DNA of 64,000 nucleotides from an uncultured Geobacter sp. (GTDB taxonomy: Bacteria > Desulfobacterota > Desulfuromonadia > Geobacterales > CAIOGM01). This document shows, piece after piece, positions 42,001-50,295 of this stretch (position 1 is the stretch's first letter; every line of letters starts with the position of its first letter). The position numbers and the translations under genes are program-made. The notes under the pieces were generated by a model. The model had not been told where the DNA came from. It ran no database searches and saw nothing but the letters and a program-made list of their open reading frames with translations. Location of the stretch: the NCBI GenBank assembly GCA_903857795.1, contig CAIOGM010000061.1, positions 1-64,000 on the forward strand, read 5' to 3'.

Positions 42001-42549
42001 CAGCAGCTCCTTCTTGTTCTGGGCCACCCGCATGCCGCGGCCGCCGCCGCCGGCCGCCGCCTTGACGATGATGGGGTAGCCGTGCTCCTTGGCGAAGATG
42101 AGGGCATCCTCTTCCTTTTCGATGGGCTCCTCGGTGCCGGGGACGGTGCGGACTCCGGCGATTGTGGCCACCTTGCGGGCCGCAACCTTGTCTCCCAGTG
42201 CCCGCTGCATCTCGGCGGTGGGGCCGATGAAGACGATGCCGGCCGCCTCGCACTTCTCGGCGAACTCGGCGTTCTCCGAGAGGAAGCCGTAGCCGGGGTG
42301 GATGGCGTCCACATCGGCCTTTAAGGCCAGGGCGATGATCTCTTCGATCCCCAGGTAGGCGTCAATGGGGGATTTCCCTTTGCCGATGAGGTATGCCTCG
42401 TCCGCCTTGTAGCGGTGGAGCGACAGTTTGTCTTCTTCCGAGTAGATGGCCACCGTGCTGATCCCCAACTCGGTGCAGGCGCGGAAGATCCTGATGGCGA
42501 TCTCTCCCCGGTTGGCGGCCATGACCTTCCTGAATTCCCGGTGTTTCAT
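39100..42549 (-). CDS. pyc: pyruvate carboxylase
   Basis: This biotin enzyme carboxylates pyruvate to oxaloacetate, the main entry of carbon into the TCA cycle and gluconeogenesis in acetate-using Geobacterales. The start at 42549 (MKHREFRKVMAANRGEIAIR) has GAGGAGG before it; the ORF track is 12 codons too long. The 1149 residues match the family. Biotin carboxylase comes first, with VKAAAGGGGRGM and the ERDCSIQRRHQK segment. The carboxyltransferase domain has TTMRDAHQS and HTHDTSSNGSAM. The C-terminal biotin domain has VTEAMKMETN (biotin Lys ~1112). The allosteric linker region is also present, as in acetyl-CoA-regulated tetramers. Confidence 0.97.
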   Translation of the reverse strand: MKHREFRKVMAANRGEIAIRIFRACTELGISTVAIYSEEDKLSLHRYKADEAYLIGKGKSPIDAYLGIEEIIALALKADVDAIHPGYGFLSENAEFAEKCEAAGIVFIGPTAEMQRALGDKVAARKVATIAGVRTVPGTEEPIEKEEDALIFAKEHGYPIIVKAAAGGGGRGMRVAQNKKELLEGLVAAGSEAKAAFGNAAVFLERYLENPKHIEVQILGDNHGNLVHFYERDCSIQRRHQKVVEFAPSLSLSQLQREELCGAALKIAGQVKYRNAGTVEFLLDKEGEWYFIEMNPRIQVEHTVTEMITGRNLVQDQILVAQGHKLSDPEINIPSQSAIDIRGYSIQCRVTTEDPANNFAPDFGTLTTYRSAAGFGVRLDAGNAFTGAKITPHYDSLLVKISAWGLTFQGAAHIMHRALQEFRIRGVKTNIGFLENVITHPVFLNGKCDTSFIDKHQELLQFREKKDRATKVLKFLGDVIVNGSAGAPRPLKSAELIEARVPEIDSSRPRPAGSRDLLMMLGAEGLSKWILEQKKLLLTDTTMRDAHQSNLATRVRTYDLLKIAEPTSYLASELFSLEMWGGATFDVSMRFLKEDPWQRLHKLSEAIPNILFQMLLRGSNAVGYTNYPDNVVEKFVEEAANSGIDIFRIFDSLNWTKGMTVAMDAVRKSGKVCEAAICYTGDITDPRRDKYPLEYYVNMAKELEKMGAHILAIKDMAGLLKPQAAFKLVKALKENIGIPVHLHTHDTSSNGSAMLMKAAEAGVDIVDAALSSLSGLTAQPNMNALVAALERTERDPQVNAAGLQSLANYWETVRDYYSPFESGLKSGTAEVYHHEIPGGQYSNYKPQVAGLGLLDRWEECKEMYHKVNLLFGDIVKVTPSSKVVGDMAMFLVKNNLQPEELFTSKGEELAFPESVVGMFKGMLGQPYQGWPEELQKIILKGEQPITCRPGELLEPVDFELEREKLEEKVGHKVDDKALISAILYPHVFPEFDRHRQEFSDTSVIPTPIFFYGLEPGQETSLDIEAGKTLIIKLNAIGRVQSDGTRLVYFELNGNARSVTVRDQSATTDEKEREKAEKGNPKHLGAPMPGKVLKVNVKAGDAIKGGDVLMVTEAMKMETNIKAKEDGVIAEVKFKEGDKVEKEELLIVLA

Positions 42550-42666
42550 CGTGTGCCTCCTCTTTTTATGGGCTGAATAAAACAATTACATTCTGCGTAA
42601 ATTTATGTATGATGCCAAAAAAATAGAGCAAATACTGATGATTAAGGCATCGCTTTACTGGCGGCC

Positions 42667-42695
42667 ATAAGAACAGAATATGGGTATGCTGTCAA
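42667..42695 (-). promoter_or_regulatory. candidate promoter of pyc
   Basis: On the minus strand TTGACA (42690-42695) is 17 bases from TCTTAT (42667-42672; 4 of 6 matches). It leaves a leader of about 110 bases before the start codon. Confidence 0.45.
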
Positions 42696-42729
42696 TAGTA
42701 AATATTTGTTATACTGTATAGAACGGTGA

Positions 42730-43215
42730 CTATGAGAGCGGTATCGGGGGGAGGGGGGTGATCCGGGCAGTTGCCGCGCCGTCCTGAATGGTGATCAGGG
42801 CAAAGGTTGGGGACGGGCTCTCCTTCTCAAGGGTTCCTGGGTTAACCAGGAGGAGTCCGTGACTCACCTGGATCAATGGCGTGTGGGTATGGCCGAAGAG
42901 GACGACCTGGGCCCCGACCCGGCGGGCATGGTCAGTAAGTCGTCCCACTCCCCCTTTGACTCCGTAGGCGTCGCCGTGGCAGAGGAGGAACGGGATATCG
43001 CCGAAGCGGAGAAGAAGTTCACGGGGGAGGCGGACTCCGATGTCACAGTTGCCGGGGACCCTGATGAAGGGGCGGGAGAGCGTGGCTTCCAGGGGGAGGA
43101 GGTCGTCGCAGAAGTCTCCCAGGTGGATGATGGCATCGACCTCCTGGATCATCTCCATGGCCCGAATCATCGCCGGATAGTTGCCGTGGGTGTCTGAGAT
43201 GACAACGATGTTCAC
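42730..43215 (-). CDS. YfcE/MJ0936-family metallophosphodiesterase
   Basis: This 161-residue protein has the calcineurin-like metal-site motifs in order: VISDTHGN (residues ~5-12), HLGDFCDD (~31), VPGNCD (~54), CHGDAYG (~79) and FGHTHTPL (~106), ending with VNPGTLEKESPSP. These bind two metal ions and hydrolyse phosphodiesters. Members such as YfcE and MJ0936 have broad substrate use in vitro, and the natural substrate is unknown. The gene is divergent from sppA and convergent with nothing nearby; it likely forms its own unit. Confidence 0.9.
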   Translation of the reverse strand: MNIVVISDTHGNYPAMIRAMEMIQEVDAIIHLGDFCDDLLPLEATLSRPFIRVPGNCDIGVRLPRELLLRFGDIPFLLCHGDAYGVKGGVGRLTDHARRVGAQVVLFGHTHTPLIQVSHGLLLVNPGTLEKESPSPTFALITIQDGAATARITPLPPIPLS

Positions 43216-43340
43216 GAGTGACTCCGACTGTTCAGCTTACGTAGTGAGATTTATCGGCGGCTCTGAGGGACTGGGAGGGTCGCCGGGAATTTTGCGGGAT
43301 TATACGCCCAACGGGCGACGAGGGGAAGGGGGTTCGTATC

Positions 43341-44225
43341 ATGAAAAAAATGCTGCTTACTATTGCGGGGGTGGGGGGCGTGACCCTCTTATGTTGTCTC
43401 TCTTTTCTGGTGGTTCGGCTGCTGACCGATGACGGCTCCTTCGGTTCCGGCAAGATGGTGGGAGTGGTGGAGGTGAAGGGGATCATCCTCGACTCCCAGG
43501 AGAGTATCCGGCGGCTGAGGGAGTGCGGCAAGAATGACCGGGTCAAGGCGGTGGTGCTCAGGATCGATTCCCCGGGCGGGGTCGTCGCCCCTTCACAGGA
43601 GATTTACGAAGAGGTGCAGCGGTTGGCGGGGAAGAAGAAGGTGGTGGTCTCCATGGGGAGTGTCGCAGCCTCCGGTGGCTACTACATCGCGGCGCCGGCC
43701 AGCGTTATCTATGCCAATCCGGGAACCATCACCGGGAGCATCGGGGTCATCATCAAACTCTCCAACCTGCAGGAGCTGATGGAGAAGGTGGGGATGAAGG
43801 TCACGACCATCAAGACCGGAAAGTACAAGGATATCGGTTCCACGTCCCGGCCGATGACCGAGGAGGATCGGGCGCTCCTCCAGGGGGTCATCGAGAGCAG
43901 TTACGGACAGTTCGTCAAGGCGGTGGCCCAGGGGCGCCGACTCCCCGAGGCCCAGGTGCGGCTGCTGGCGGATGGCCGGATCTTCACCGGCGAACAGGCC
44001 CTGGCGCTCAAGCTGGTGGACCGTCTCGGCAATATGCAGGATGCCGTTGCCGAAGCTGGCCGGCTGGCCGGAATAGAGGGGGAGCCTCCCATGTTTCGTC
44101 CCAAGAAGGAGCGGAAGCTGCTGGATCTGCTGGTGGAGGAGACGGTGAGTCAACTGGGTGGGATGGCGCGGCAGCAGGGGTTCAGCCTCAATTACGAACT
44201 GGATGCGGCACTGCCGGGGAGGTAG
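43341..44225 (+). CDS. sppA: signal peptide peptidase SppA, short form
   Basis: SppA is an inner-membrane serine protease that degrades left-over signal peptides. The 294-residue protein has an N-terminal membrane anchor (LLTIAGVGGVTLLCCLSFLVV). A single ClpP-like domain has LRIDSPGGVVAPSQEIYEE, the nucleophile in SVAASGGYYIA (Ser ~111) and the general-base Lys in IKTGKYKDIGS (~161). This is the single-domain type that forms octamers, in contrast to the duplicated E. coli enzyme. It starts 125 bases after the divergent phosphodiesterase gene. Confidence 0.93.
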   Translation: MKKMLLTIAGVGGVTLLCCLSFLVVRLLTDDGSFGSGKMVGVVEVKGIILDSQESIRRLRECGKNDRVKAVVLRIDSPGGVVAPSQEIYEEVQRLAGKKKVVVSMGSVAASGGYYIAAPASVIYANPGTITGSIGVIIKLSNLQELMEKVGMKVTTIKTGKYKDIGSTSRPMTEEDRALLQGVIESSYGQFVKAVAQGRRLPEAQVRLLADGRIFTGEQALALKLVDRLGNMQDAVAEAGRLAGIEGEPPMFRPKKERKLLDLLVEETVSQLGGMARQQGFSLNYELDAALPGR

Positions 44226-44237
44226 CCGTATACCTAT

Positions 44238-44296
44238 GTAGGAGCGGCCTACGGCCGCGAATGATGCCAGAATTCGCGCCTAAAGGACGCTCCTAC
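44238..44296. repeat. type I palindromic repeat pair (REP-like)
   Basis: GTAGGAGCGGCCTACGGCCG (44238 on, ending CGAAT) is followed by an inverse copy ending CGCTCCTAC (44272-44296). The same repeat is found around and inside the transposase gene at 53 kb, so these are members of its REP family. The 44226-44557 gap holds no gene, only repeats and the PEP-CTERM terminator. Confidence 0.8.
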
Positions 44297-44323
44297 GGGT
44301 TGTTGTAAATGAGTATTTCCATC

Positions 44324-44455
44324 GTTCCCATGCTCCAGCGTGGGAACGGATTCGATGGCGCTCTGCGTCGGCTGTGAAAACCGGAGGGTTTGTCGGGCAG
44401 GTTAAATCCGCCGCCGGAGCGGCGTGTTCTGGTTCCCACGCTGGAGCATGGGAAC
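44324..44455. repeat. type III repeat: perfect 24-bp inverted copies 84 bp apart
   Basis: GTTCCCATGCTCCAGCGTGG (44324-44347 in full) recurs as its exact reverse complement at 44432-44455. Each copy is itself nearly palindromic (GTTCCCA...TGGGAAC). Similar GTTCCCACGCT...GTGGGAAC elements are widespread intergenic repeats in proteobacteria. The paired layout suggests a mobile unit, but no transposase lies between the copies. Confidence 0.75.
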
Positions 44456-44506
44456 AATGAGTGCAGGAAGAGGAGAGCGGGAGGAGTGCTGCTACGGAGA
44501 GTAGGC

Positions 44507-44534
44507 AAAAAAAACGGGGCCGTTGCCGGCCCCG
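44507..44534 (-). terminator. terminator of the PEP-CTERM gene
   Basis: Read on the minus strand, CGGGGCC-GGCAAC-GGCCCCG is followed by eight T. It is a textbook Rho-independent terminator 24 bases after the PEP-CTERM stop codon. Confidence 0.85.
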
Positions 44535-44557
44535 CAGTTACAACGGAGATCATTCAG

Positions 44558-45313
44558 TTACACAGTTTTCTTCGACCGCCGCTTCATGAACACGGCTCCA
44601 ACCAATCCGGCGCCGAGCAGAACGAAAGTGCCGGGCTCGGGAACCGTACTGGTCGCTCCGACGGCATTGATCCTCGTGTCCATACCTGCGGCGCCGTCAA
44701 CGAGCATCTGGAAGCCATTGATGTGTTTGAAGTCGATGCCGGCCCAATCGGACATACTCAGGTTGAGAACAAAGTTTGTCGCAAAGACGGGGATCACTCC
44801 GGAGTTGACCTTGTAGACTATGGTGTTGTTACTCATATCCCTGAAGATCAGGGTGATTTTGGGCGAATAATCGGTGTGTTCGATGTCCAACTGGATGACA
44901 TTGTTACTTCCGCCGGCGGTGAGGTCGGCGAAATGCGTGTTGGCCTGCAGGGAGCCGGTAAGACCGCCGGTGCCGTCAATGAAGAGCGCGGATCTTGCCT
45001 GAACACCATCTTCCGTGCTGTGGCTATACACGCCGCTGTTGAGCCGGTTGATGTCCAGGCTTGCAGTGTAGCCGGGCGACGAACCAGCGTACACGTAATC
45101 GAAGGTGTGGCGTGCGCCAAAGAGGGTCTGGGTTGTCGCCAATCCGGAGTTTCCCCCATACACCAGCTGCGGGGACGGCAGCAGTGACTGTGACTGGATG
45201 AGTCCGCCATTGAACGAGTCGATGCTCACGTAGGTGGCGGAGGCGATGCACGGGGCGAGCAGTGCGGCTAGGCACAAGGCAATGAGACTCTTCTTCAGGA
45301 TTCCAGATTTCAT
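44558..45313 (-). CDS. PEP-CTERM exosortase-substrate protein
   Basis: This 251-residue exported protein has a signal peptide (SLIALCLAALLAPCIASA) and a C-terminal PEP-CTERM signal: VPEPGT, a membrane-like helix (FVLLGAGLVGAVFM) and basic KRRSKK. The middle is Ser/Gly/Thr-rich beta sequence with one motif region (DIEHTDYSPKITLIFRDM). Exosortases cleave at the PEP motif and hand such proteins to the outer surface, usually in exopolysaccharide or biofilm contexts. No exosortase gene is in the window. The sequence has a GGAGGAG RBS (45318-45324 on the minus strand). Confidence 0.88.
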   Translation of the reverse strand: MKSGILKKSLIALCLAALLAPCIASATYVSIDSFNGGLIQSQSLLPSPQLVYGGNSGLATTQTLFGARHTFDYVYAGSSPGYTASLDINRLNSGVYSHSTEDGVQARSALFIDGTGGLTGSLQANTHFADLTAGGSNNVIQLDIEHTDYSPKITLIFRDMSNNTIVYKVNSGVIPVFATNFVLNLSMSDWAGIDFKHINGFQMLVDGAAGMDTRINAVGATSTVPEPGTFVLLGAGLVGAVFMKRRSKKTV

Positions 45314-45525
45314 GTGTACTCCTCCTTAATTATGTTCTGAGTGGTTGCGCTCTGAATTCTTCCCTCGTATGAGAGTTCTTATAAGCAAACAGTGTGCCTT
45401 ATTTCTCCGGTGGCTCGAAAAAAGTGATAAAGTTGTTATCCTGCTGAATTGCCAAAGGTTATACCTGGTCGGTCAGTGATGCCGTTCGCTTCTTCTCCGG
45501 CCATGGCTCTCCGCGATGCAGTTCA

Positions 45526-45565
45526 TGTAAAGAAATCCGACACCTTGCTGTCGGGATGCTTTACA
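45526..45565. terminator. hairpin in the gap after the Lon-like gene
   Basis: TGTAAAG...CTTTACA and inside it CCGACA...TGTCGG form a two-part hairpin. It lies 42 bases past the stop of the minus-strand protease gene and could end that operon, though the T-run is weak. The remaining 45314-45606 gap shows no gene. Confidence 0.4.
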
Positions 45566-45606
45566 GTTGTCCCGGGAGCGGGCCGGCGCCTCTTTAGAAG
45601 CGGGCG

Positions 45607-48093
45607 TCAGGAGAATACAGAAGTTTCTTCCGCAGAGCAAGCGGTATTGTCGATCCCTCGCATCTCTCCCGATTCGGTCTGGCTGCGCAGCAGCTCCTGC
45701 ATCTCCTTGAGTCGCCGCTCCACCCGGAAGTTGACGGTATCGGCCGGATAGCTCCCGTCTTCCTGCCGCTGCCCCGCGCTTACCCCGGTGAGAAGCTCTA
45801 TTCCCTGGTCGATGCTCTCCACGCTCCAGATATGGAACCTCCCCGCCTCAACCGCCTCGATCACCTCATCGCGCAGCATAAGATGCCGTTCGTTGCTCCT
45901 GGGGATCATTACCCCCTGCTCACCGGTGAGCCCCTTCAGCTTGCAGACGGCGAAGAATCCTTCGATCTTGTGATTGACCCCGCCGATGGGCTGGACCCGC
46001 CCCAGCTGGTTGACGCTGCCGGTGACCGCGATCCCCTGTCTCAAGGGGAGGCCGGAGAGGGCCGAGAGGAGGGCGTAGAGTTCGGTTGATGAGGCGCTGT
46101 CCCCCTCGACTCCGTCGTAGGACTGCTCGAAGCAGATGGTTGCCGAGAAGGAGAGGGGGCGATCCCGAGCATAGGTCCCTCCCAGATAGCCGGTGAGGAT
46201 CAGGACCCCTTTGTCATGAATCGGGCCGGAGAGTTTCACCTCCCGTTCGATGTTCACCATGCCGGCCCGTCCCAGGTAGACCCGGCTGGTAACCCGCGTG
46301 GGGCGGCCGAAGGTGTGATCCCCCAGGGTCATGACGGAGAGACCGTTGATCTGGCCGACTTCGCTTCCCTGGGTATCGACCATGATGATCCCGTCGTCGA
46401 TCATCTCCCGGAGCCGCTCCTCCAGCCGGTTGCTCCGGTAGCTCTTCTCTTCCACCGCCTGGAGGATGAACTCCCTGGTGACTGTGGGAGCGTTCACCCG
46501 TCTTGCCCAGAAGCCGGCCTCGCGGATCAGGTCGGCGATCTCCATGAAACGGGAAGAGAACTTGTTCTGCTCTTCCACGAGCCGTGATGACTGCTCCAGG
46601 AGTGCGGCGACCCCGCTCCGGTCGAAGTGCGGCAGCCCTTCGTTGCGGCAGAGGGTGGCGACGAAGAGGGAGTAGTCCCGTACCGCCCGGGGGGTCCGGT
46701 CGATCCGGCTGTCGAAGTCGGCTTTTACCTTGAAGAATTTCCGGTAGTCGGGCTCCAGGTAGAAGAGGAGGTAGTAGATGTACGGCGTGCCGATCATGAT
46801 GATCTTGCTCTTCAGCGGGATCGGCTCCGGTTTGAGGGAGACGATGGTCATGAACCGGTACTGTTCCAGCACATCCTCGATCTTGATCTCGGCGTTGCGG
46901 ATGCAGCGCTTGAGGGCGTCCCAGACAAAGGGGTTGATGAGCAGCTCTCGGGCATCGATGATGAGGTAGCCGCCAGCTGCCCGGTGGAGCGCTCCCGGCT
47001 TGATCATGGTGAAGTTCGTGGCGGCGACTCCTCCCACCTGCATCTCGTGCTCGATCCGGCCGAAGAGGTTGTTGTAGGTGGGGTTCGGCTCCAGGATCAC
47101 CGGCGCGCCGCTCTGCTCCCGGTTCTCCACGAAGACGTTCACCGCGTATCGCTGAAAGTTTGGTTCCTCCCGGGGGAGTTTGAGCCCGGGGATCGGGGAC
47201 TGGGGTTGCTGCTGGGGTTTGAACTCCTCCAGATTCCGGATGACATCCTCTTGCACCGACTCCAGCCAGGCGCTCGCCTTGGGGAAGCCGGAGAACTTTT
47301 CCCTGACCGGATCCAGCTGTTTCCCCACGATGGCCATCCCCAGGTCACGGTCGAGGGTCGCCAGGGCCTCCTTGGCGCCTTTGTCATTCTCCCTGATCTG
47401 GCGGAGCACATCGTTCAGCTTTCCGGTCAGCTCCGTTCCGGTATCGTCAAGCTCCTTCCTGGCCTCGGTGGAGAGCTCCTCGTACTCCTCCTGAGTGTAG
47501 TTATGCCCCTCTTTCTGGGGGACCATGACGAGGCCGGAGACGGTCCGTTGGATGGAGAAGCCGCAGCCGTCGGCCTCCTTCTCCAGAACGGCGAAGAGGA
47601 GACCGTTCCGCTCCTGGTACTCCTCCAGGAGCTTCCCCTTCTGTAGTTCGTACTCCTTGCTCTCCAGGGCCAGCGGAACATCGTTGCGGAGTCCGTTGAC
47701 GAACTCCCTCATCTCCCGCTCCAGCTCCCGTCCCCTCCCGGCGGGGAGTTCCAGGGCCAGGGGATGGTCTGGCGAGGAGAAGTCGTGGAGATAGCACCAG
47801 TCCGGGGGGGTGAGCTCGTTGCGTGCTCTCTTCTGGAGGAGGCTGAGAATGGCGGAAGCCCTGCCGGTGCCGCTCTCCCCGGAGATGTAGATGTTGAAGC
47901 CGCTGGCGTTCATGTTCAGGCCGAAGTCGATGGCCCTGAGCGCCCGCTCCTGTCCCAGCAGCCCCTCCAGTTCCGGTAGCTCTTCGGTGCTCCGAAATTC
48001 GAACTGCTCGGGATCGCAGCGCCAGGTGAGCCGTTCCACGGGGATCCTGAGCCGGGTTCCGGGACTCTCGTTCTGGGCTTCCTGGGCGTTCAT
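45607..48093 (-). CDS. Lon-like ATP-dependent protease (LonB/YcbZ type)
   Basis: This 828-residue protein has an N-terminal AAA-like part with GLLGQERALRAIDFGL and a Walker A-type loop SGESGTGRAS (~73) with Arg instead of the usual Lys. A long helical insertion follows (~130-260), then VGGVAATNFTMIKPGALHRAAGGYLIIDA. The C-terminal Lon protease domain has the catalytic Ser in GVEGDSASSTE (~664) and Lys in IGGVNHKIEG (~708). It lacks the N-terminal LAN domain of LonA. It belongs to the soluble Lon-like group that includes E. coli YcbZ. Its start overlaps the aconitase stop by 4 bases, so it is transcribed with the TCA genes. The Walker A change needs checking against the family, where Arg may be normal. 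Confidence 0.85.
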   Translation of the reverse strand: MNAQEAQNESPGTRLRIPVERLTWRCDPEQFEFRSTEELPELEGLLGQERALRAIDFGLNMNASGFNIYISGESGTGRASAILSLLQKRARNELTPPDWCYLHDFSSPDHPLALELPAGRGRELEREMREFVNGLRNDVPLALESKEYELQKGKLLEEYQERNGLLFAVLEKEADGCGFSIQRTVSGLVMVPQKEGHNYTQEEYEELSTEARKELDDTGTELTGKLNDVLRQIRENDKGAKEALATLDRDLGMAIVGKQLDPVREKFSGFPKASAWLESVQEDVIRNLEEFKPQQQPQSPIPGLKLPREEPNFQRYAVNVFVENREQSGAPVILEPNPTYNNLFGRIEHEMQVGGVAATNFTMIKPGALHRAAGGYLIIDARELLINPFVWDALKRCIRNAEIKIEDVLEQYRFMTIVSLKPEPIPLKSKIIMIGTPYIYYLLFYLEPDYRKFFKVKADFDSRIDRTPRAVRDYSLFVATLCRNEGLPHFDRSGVAALLEQSSRLVEEQNKFSSRFMEIADLIREAGFWARRVNAPTVTREFILQAVEEKSYRSNRLEERLREMIDDGIIMVDTQGSEVGQINGLSVMTLGDHTFGRPTRVTSRVYLGRAGMVNIEREVKLSGPIHDKGVLILTGYLGGTYARDRPLSFSATICFEQSYDGVEGDSASSTELYALLSALSGLPLRQGIAVTGSVNQLGRVQPIGGVNHKIEGFFAVCKLKGLTGEQGVMIPRSNERHLMLRDEVIEAVEAGRFHIWSVESIDQGIELLTGVSAGQRQEDGSYPADTVNFRVERRLKEMQELLRSQTESGEMRGIDNTACSAEETSVFS

Positions 48094-50024
48094 TCTCCCC
48101 CCTGTTTCACGAAATTGAGGGTCCCACCGGCCAGCAGTTCCCGCCGCTCCCGTTGGGTTAGCTCCAGCAGCACCGTCATTTGGCGCCCGTTGACGCTGCA
48201 GGGGAGCTCCCGTTCACCCCCGGCCACCAGCGTCCGGAGGCTGTCGATACGCAGCACTGCCCCCTGCTCCAGGAGGTCGTAGTCGGCGGGATTCTTGAAG
48301 GTCAGCGGCAGGATGCCGAAGTTGATGAGGTTCGCCTTGTGGATCCGGGCGAAGCTCTTGGCAAGCTTCGCCCGGATTCCCAGATAGCGGGGGGCCAGGG
48401 CCGCATGTTCCCGCGACGACCCCTGACCGTAGTTTTCACCCCCCACCACCATGCCGTTTTTCGTGACGACTGCCCGGTCGGGGAACCCGGGGTCGAGCTG
48501 TTCGAAGACGAAGCGGCTGATGGCGGGGATGTTGCTCCGTAGGGGGAGGATCTTGTTGCCGGCTGGCATGATGTGGTCGGTGGTGATGTTGTCTCCCACC
48601 CTGATCACGACCCGCAGCTCCAGGCTCTCGGGGAGCGGGTCGAACTCGGGGAGCGGTACGATGTTCGGGCCGGTGACGATCTCTACCTCGCCGCTCTCCT
48701 CCAGCGGCGAGATGATGCTGGAGTCGTCCACCAGATACCGGGCTGGGTTTTTCACCTCCGGCCAAGGGAGCAGCTCTCCCAGCTTCCGCGGATCGGTGAT
48801 GACCCCGAAGAGCCCGGCCGCGGCAGCCGTCTCCGGTGAGCAGAGGTAGACCTTGTCGTCCCTGGTGCCGCTACGGCCGGGAAAATTTCTCGGGAAGGTA
48901 CGGAGCGACACCTGATTGGTTCCCGGCGCCTGCCCCATGCCGATGCAGCCGAGGCAGCCGGGCTGATGAATCTGGGCGCCGGCCATGAGGAGCATCATGA
49001 CCCCCCCCTGGGCTGCAACATTTTCCAGCACCTGACGGCTGCCGGGGTTCACGTTGAAGGAGAGGTGGGGGGCGATCCGGCGCCCATCAAGAATCCGGCA
49101 GACGGTCATCAGGTCGCGGAAGGAGGAGTTCACCGAACTCCCCACTAGCACCTGATCCACCTGCAACCCGGCCACTTCCCGCACCGGGACCACGTTGTCG
49201 GGGGACGACGGGCAGGCGATGAGCGGCTCCAGGGCGGAGAGATCGATCTCGTCGTAGTCGTCATAAGTCGCGTCGGGGTCCGCGGATAACGGCAACCAGG
49301 AGTCCCCTCGCCCCTGGGACTCCAGGAACTCCCTGGTCCGGTGGTCCGAGGGGAAGAGGGAGGAAGTGGCTCCCAGCTCGGCCCCCATGTTGCCGATGGT
49401 GGCCCGGTCGGTGGCGGAGAGAGTCTCGACCCCCGGACCGTAGTATTCGATGACCTTCCCCACCCCCCCCTTGACGGTGTGGCGGCGGAGCAGCTCCAGG
49501 ATCACGTCCTTGGCCGAGACCCACGGCTGCAGGGCGCCGGTCAGCTTGACCCCCATGACCCGGGGAGCGCGAAGATGGAACGGATGCCCGGCCATGGCCA
49601 GGGCCACGTCGAGCCCTCCCGCGCCGATGGCCAGAAGCGACAGCCCCGCGGCCGTCGGTGTATGGGAGTCGGCCCCCAGGAGCACCTTTCCCGGGATGCC
49701 GAACCGCTCCAAATGGACCTGGTGGGAGACCCCGTTTCCCGCCTTGGAGACATGAAGGCCGAACTTTTCCCCGGCGGTCATGAGAAAGAGGTGGTCGTCG
49801 GAGTTTCGGAAGTCGGTCTGGAGGAGGTTGTGGTCGATGTACTGGGCTGCCAGTTCGACCTTTACCCGCTCCACCCCCATGGCCATGAACTCCAGCATGG
49901 CCATGGTTCCGGTGGCGTCCTGGAGGAGGGTCTGATCGACCCGGATGGCGATATCTTTCCCCGGGATCAGTTCTCCCTCCACCAGATGGGCCTCGAGAAT
50001 CTTCTGCGTGAGATTGTTACCCAT
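48090..50024 (-). CDS. acn: aconitate hydratase
   Basis: Aconitase isomerises citrate to isocitrate with a [4Fe-4S] cluster. The 644-residue protein is the compact form, shorter than AcnA (~890) and AcnB (~860), with LeuC-like and LeuD-like parts fused. Signatures: LLGADSHTPTAAGLSLLAIGAGG, cluster ligands in IACPSSPDN (~271) and QPGCLGCIGMG (~355), and the swivel domain with GENYGQGSSREHAALAPRYLG. This compact type occurs in several bacterial and archaeal groups. It lies in the lpd-acn-lon part of the TCA gene cluster. Confidence 0.93.
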   Translation of the reverse strand: MGNNLTQKILEAHLVEGELIPGKDIAIRVDQTLLQDATGTMAMLEFMAMGVERVKVELAAQYIDHNLLQTDFRNSDDHLFLMTAGEKFGLHVSKAGNGVSHQVHLERFGIPGKVLLGADSHTPTAAGLSLLAIGAGGLDVALAMAGHPFHLRAPRVMGVKLTGALQPWVSAKDVILELLRRHTVKGGVGKVIEYYGPGVETLSATDRATIGNMGAELGATSSLFPSDHRTREFLESQGRGDSWLPLSADPDATYDDYDEIDLSALEPLIACPSSPDNVVPVREVAGLQVDQVLVGSSVNSSFRDLMTVCRILDGRRIAPHLSFNVNPGSRQVLENVAAQGGVMMLLMAGAQIHQPGCLGCIGMGQAPGTNQVSLRTFPRNFPGRSGTRDDKVYLCSPETAAAAGLFGVITDPRKLGELLPWPEVKNPARYLVDDSSIISPLEESGEVEIVTGPNIVPLPEFDPLPESLELRVVIRVGDNITTDHIMPAGNKILPLRSNIPAISRFVFEQLDPGFPDRAVVTKNGMVVGGENYGQGSSREHAALAPRYLGIRAKLAKSFARIHKANLINFGILPLTFKNPADYDLLEQGAVLRIDSLRTLVAGGERELPCSVNGRQMTVLLELTQRERRELLAGGTLNFVKQGGE

Positions 50025-50224
50025 GGTAAACCTCCTAATTCCTGGGATTTAGAACCGGAAACCTTGGACCTCGGAGTCGATCAGCTCCGGAAGTTCCTTT
50101 TCGAACAGTTCCCAGAGCGGAATTCTCAACTCCGGGAAGGCGATTGAGGAGAGCATCTCGTTTCAGATAGGTACATGGCTCTTGTTGTTTCCGTTTTGCC
50201 AGCCCCATCTTGACCTCTCTGAAT

Positions 50225-50249
50225 GGGCGACGCATGCGTCGCCCCTACG
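50225..50249. repeat. type II palindromic repeat between lpd and acn
   Basis: GGGCGACGCATGCGTCGCCC (50225-50244) is a perfect 20-bp palindrome followed by CTAC. It is another copy of the family at 12668 and 58787. The 271-base gap otherwise contains no gene. Confidence 0.75.
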
Positions 50250-50295
50250 GTGTTCATATCCTCCGACCCGGAACCCGGAACCTCGAACCCCGGGT

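Noticed and set aside
40315-42324. 669-codon plus-strand ORF opposite pyc
   Set aside because: It is a shadow of pyruvate carboxylase, whose reading frame has all catalytic motifs.
42859-43197. 112-codon plus-strand ORF opposite the phosphodiesterase
   Set aside because: The minus-strand frame has all five metal-site motifs, so the plus-strand ORF is a shadow.
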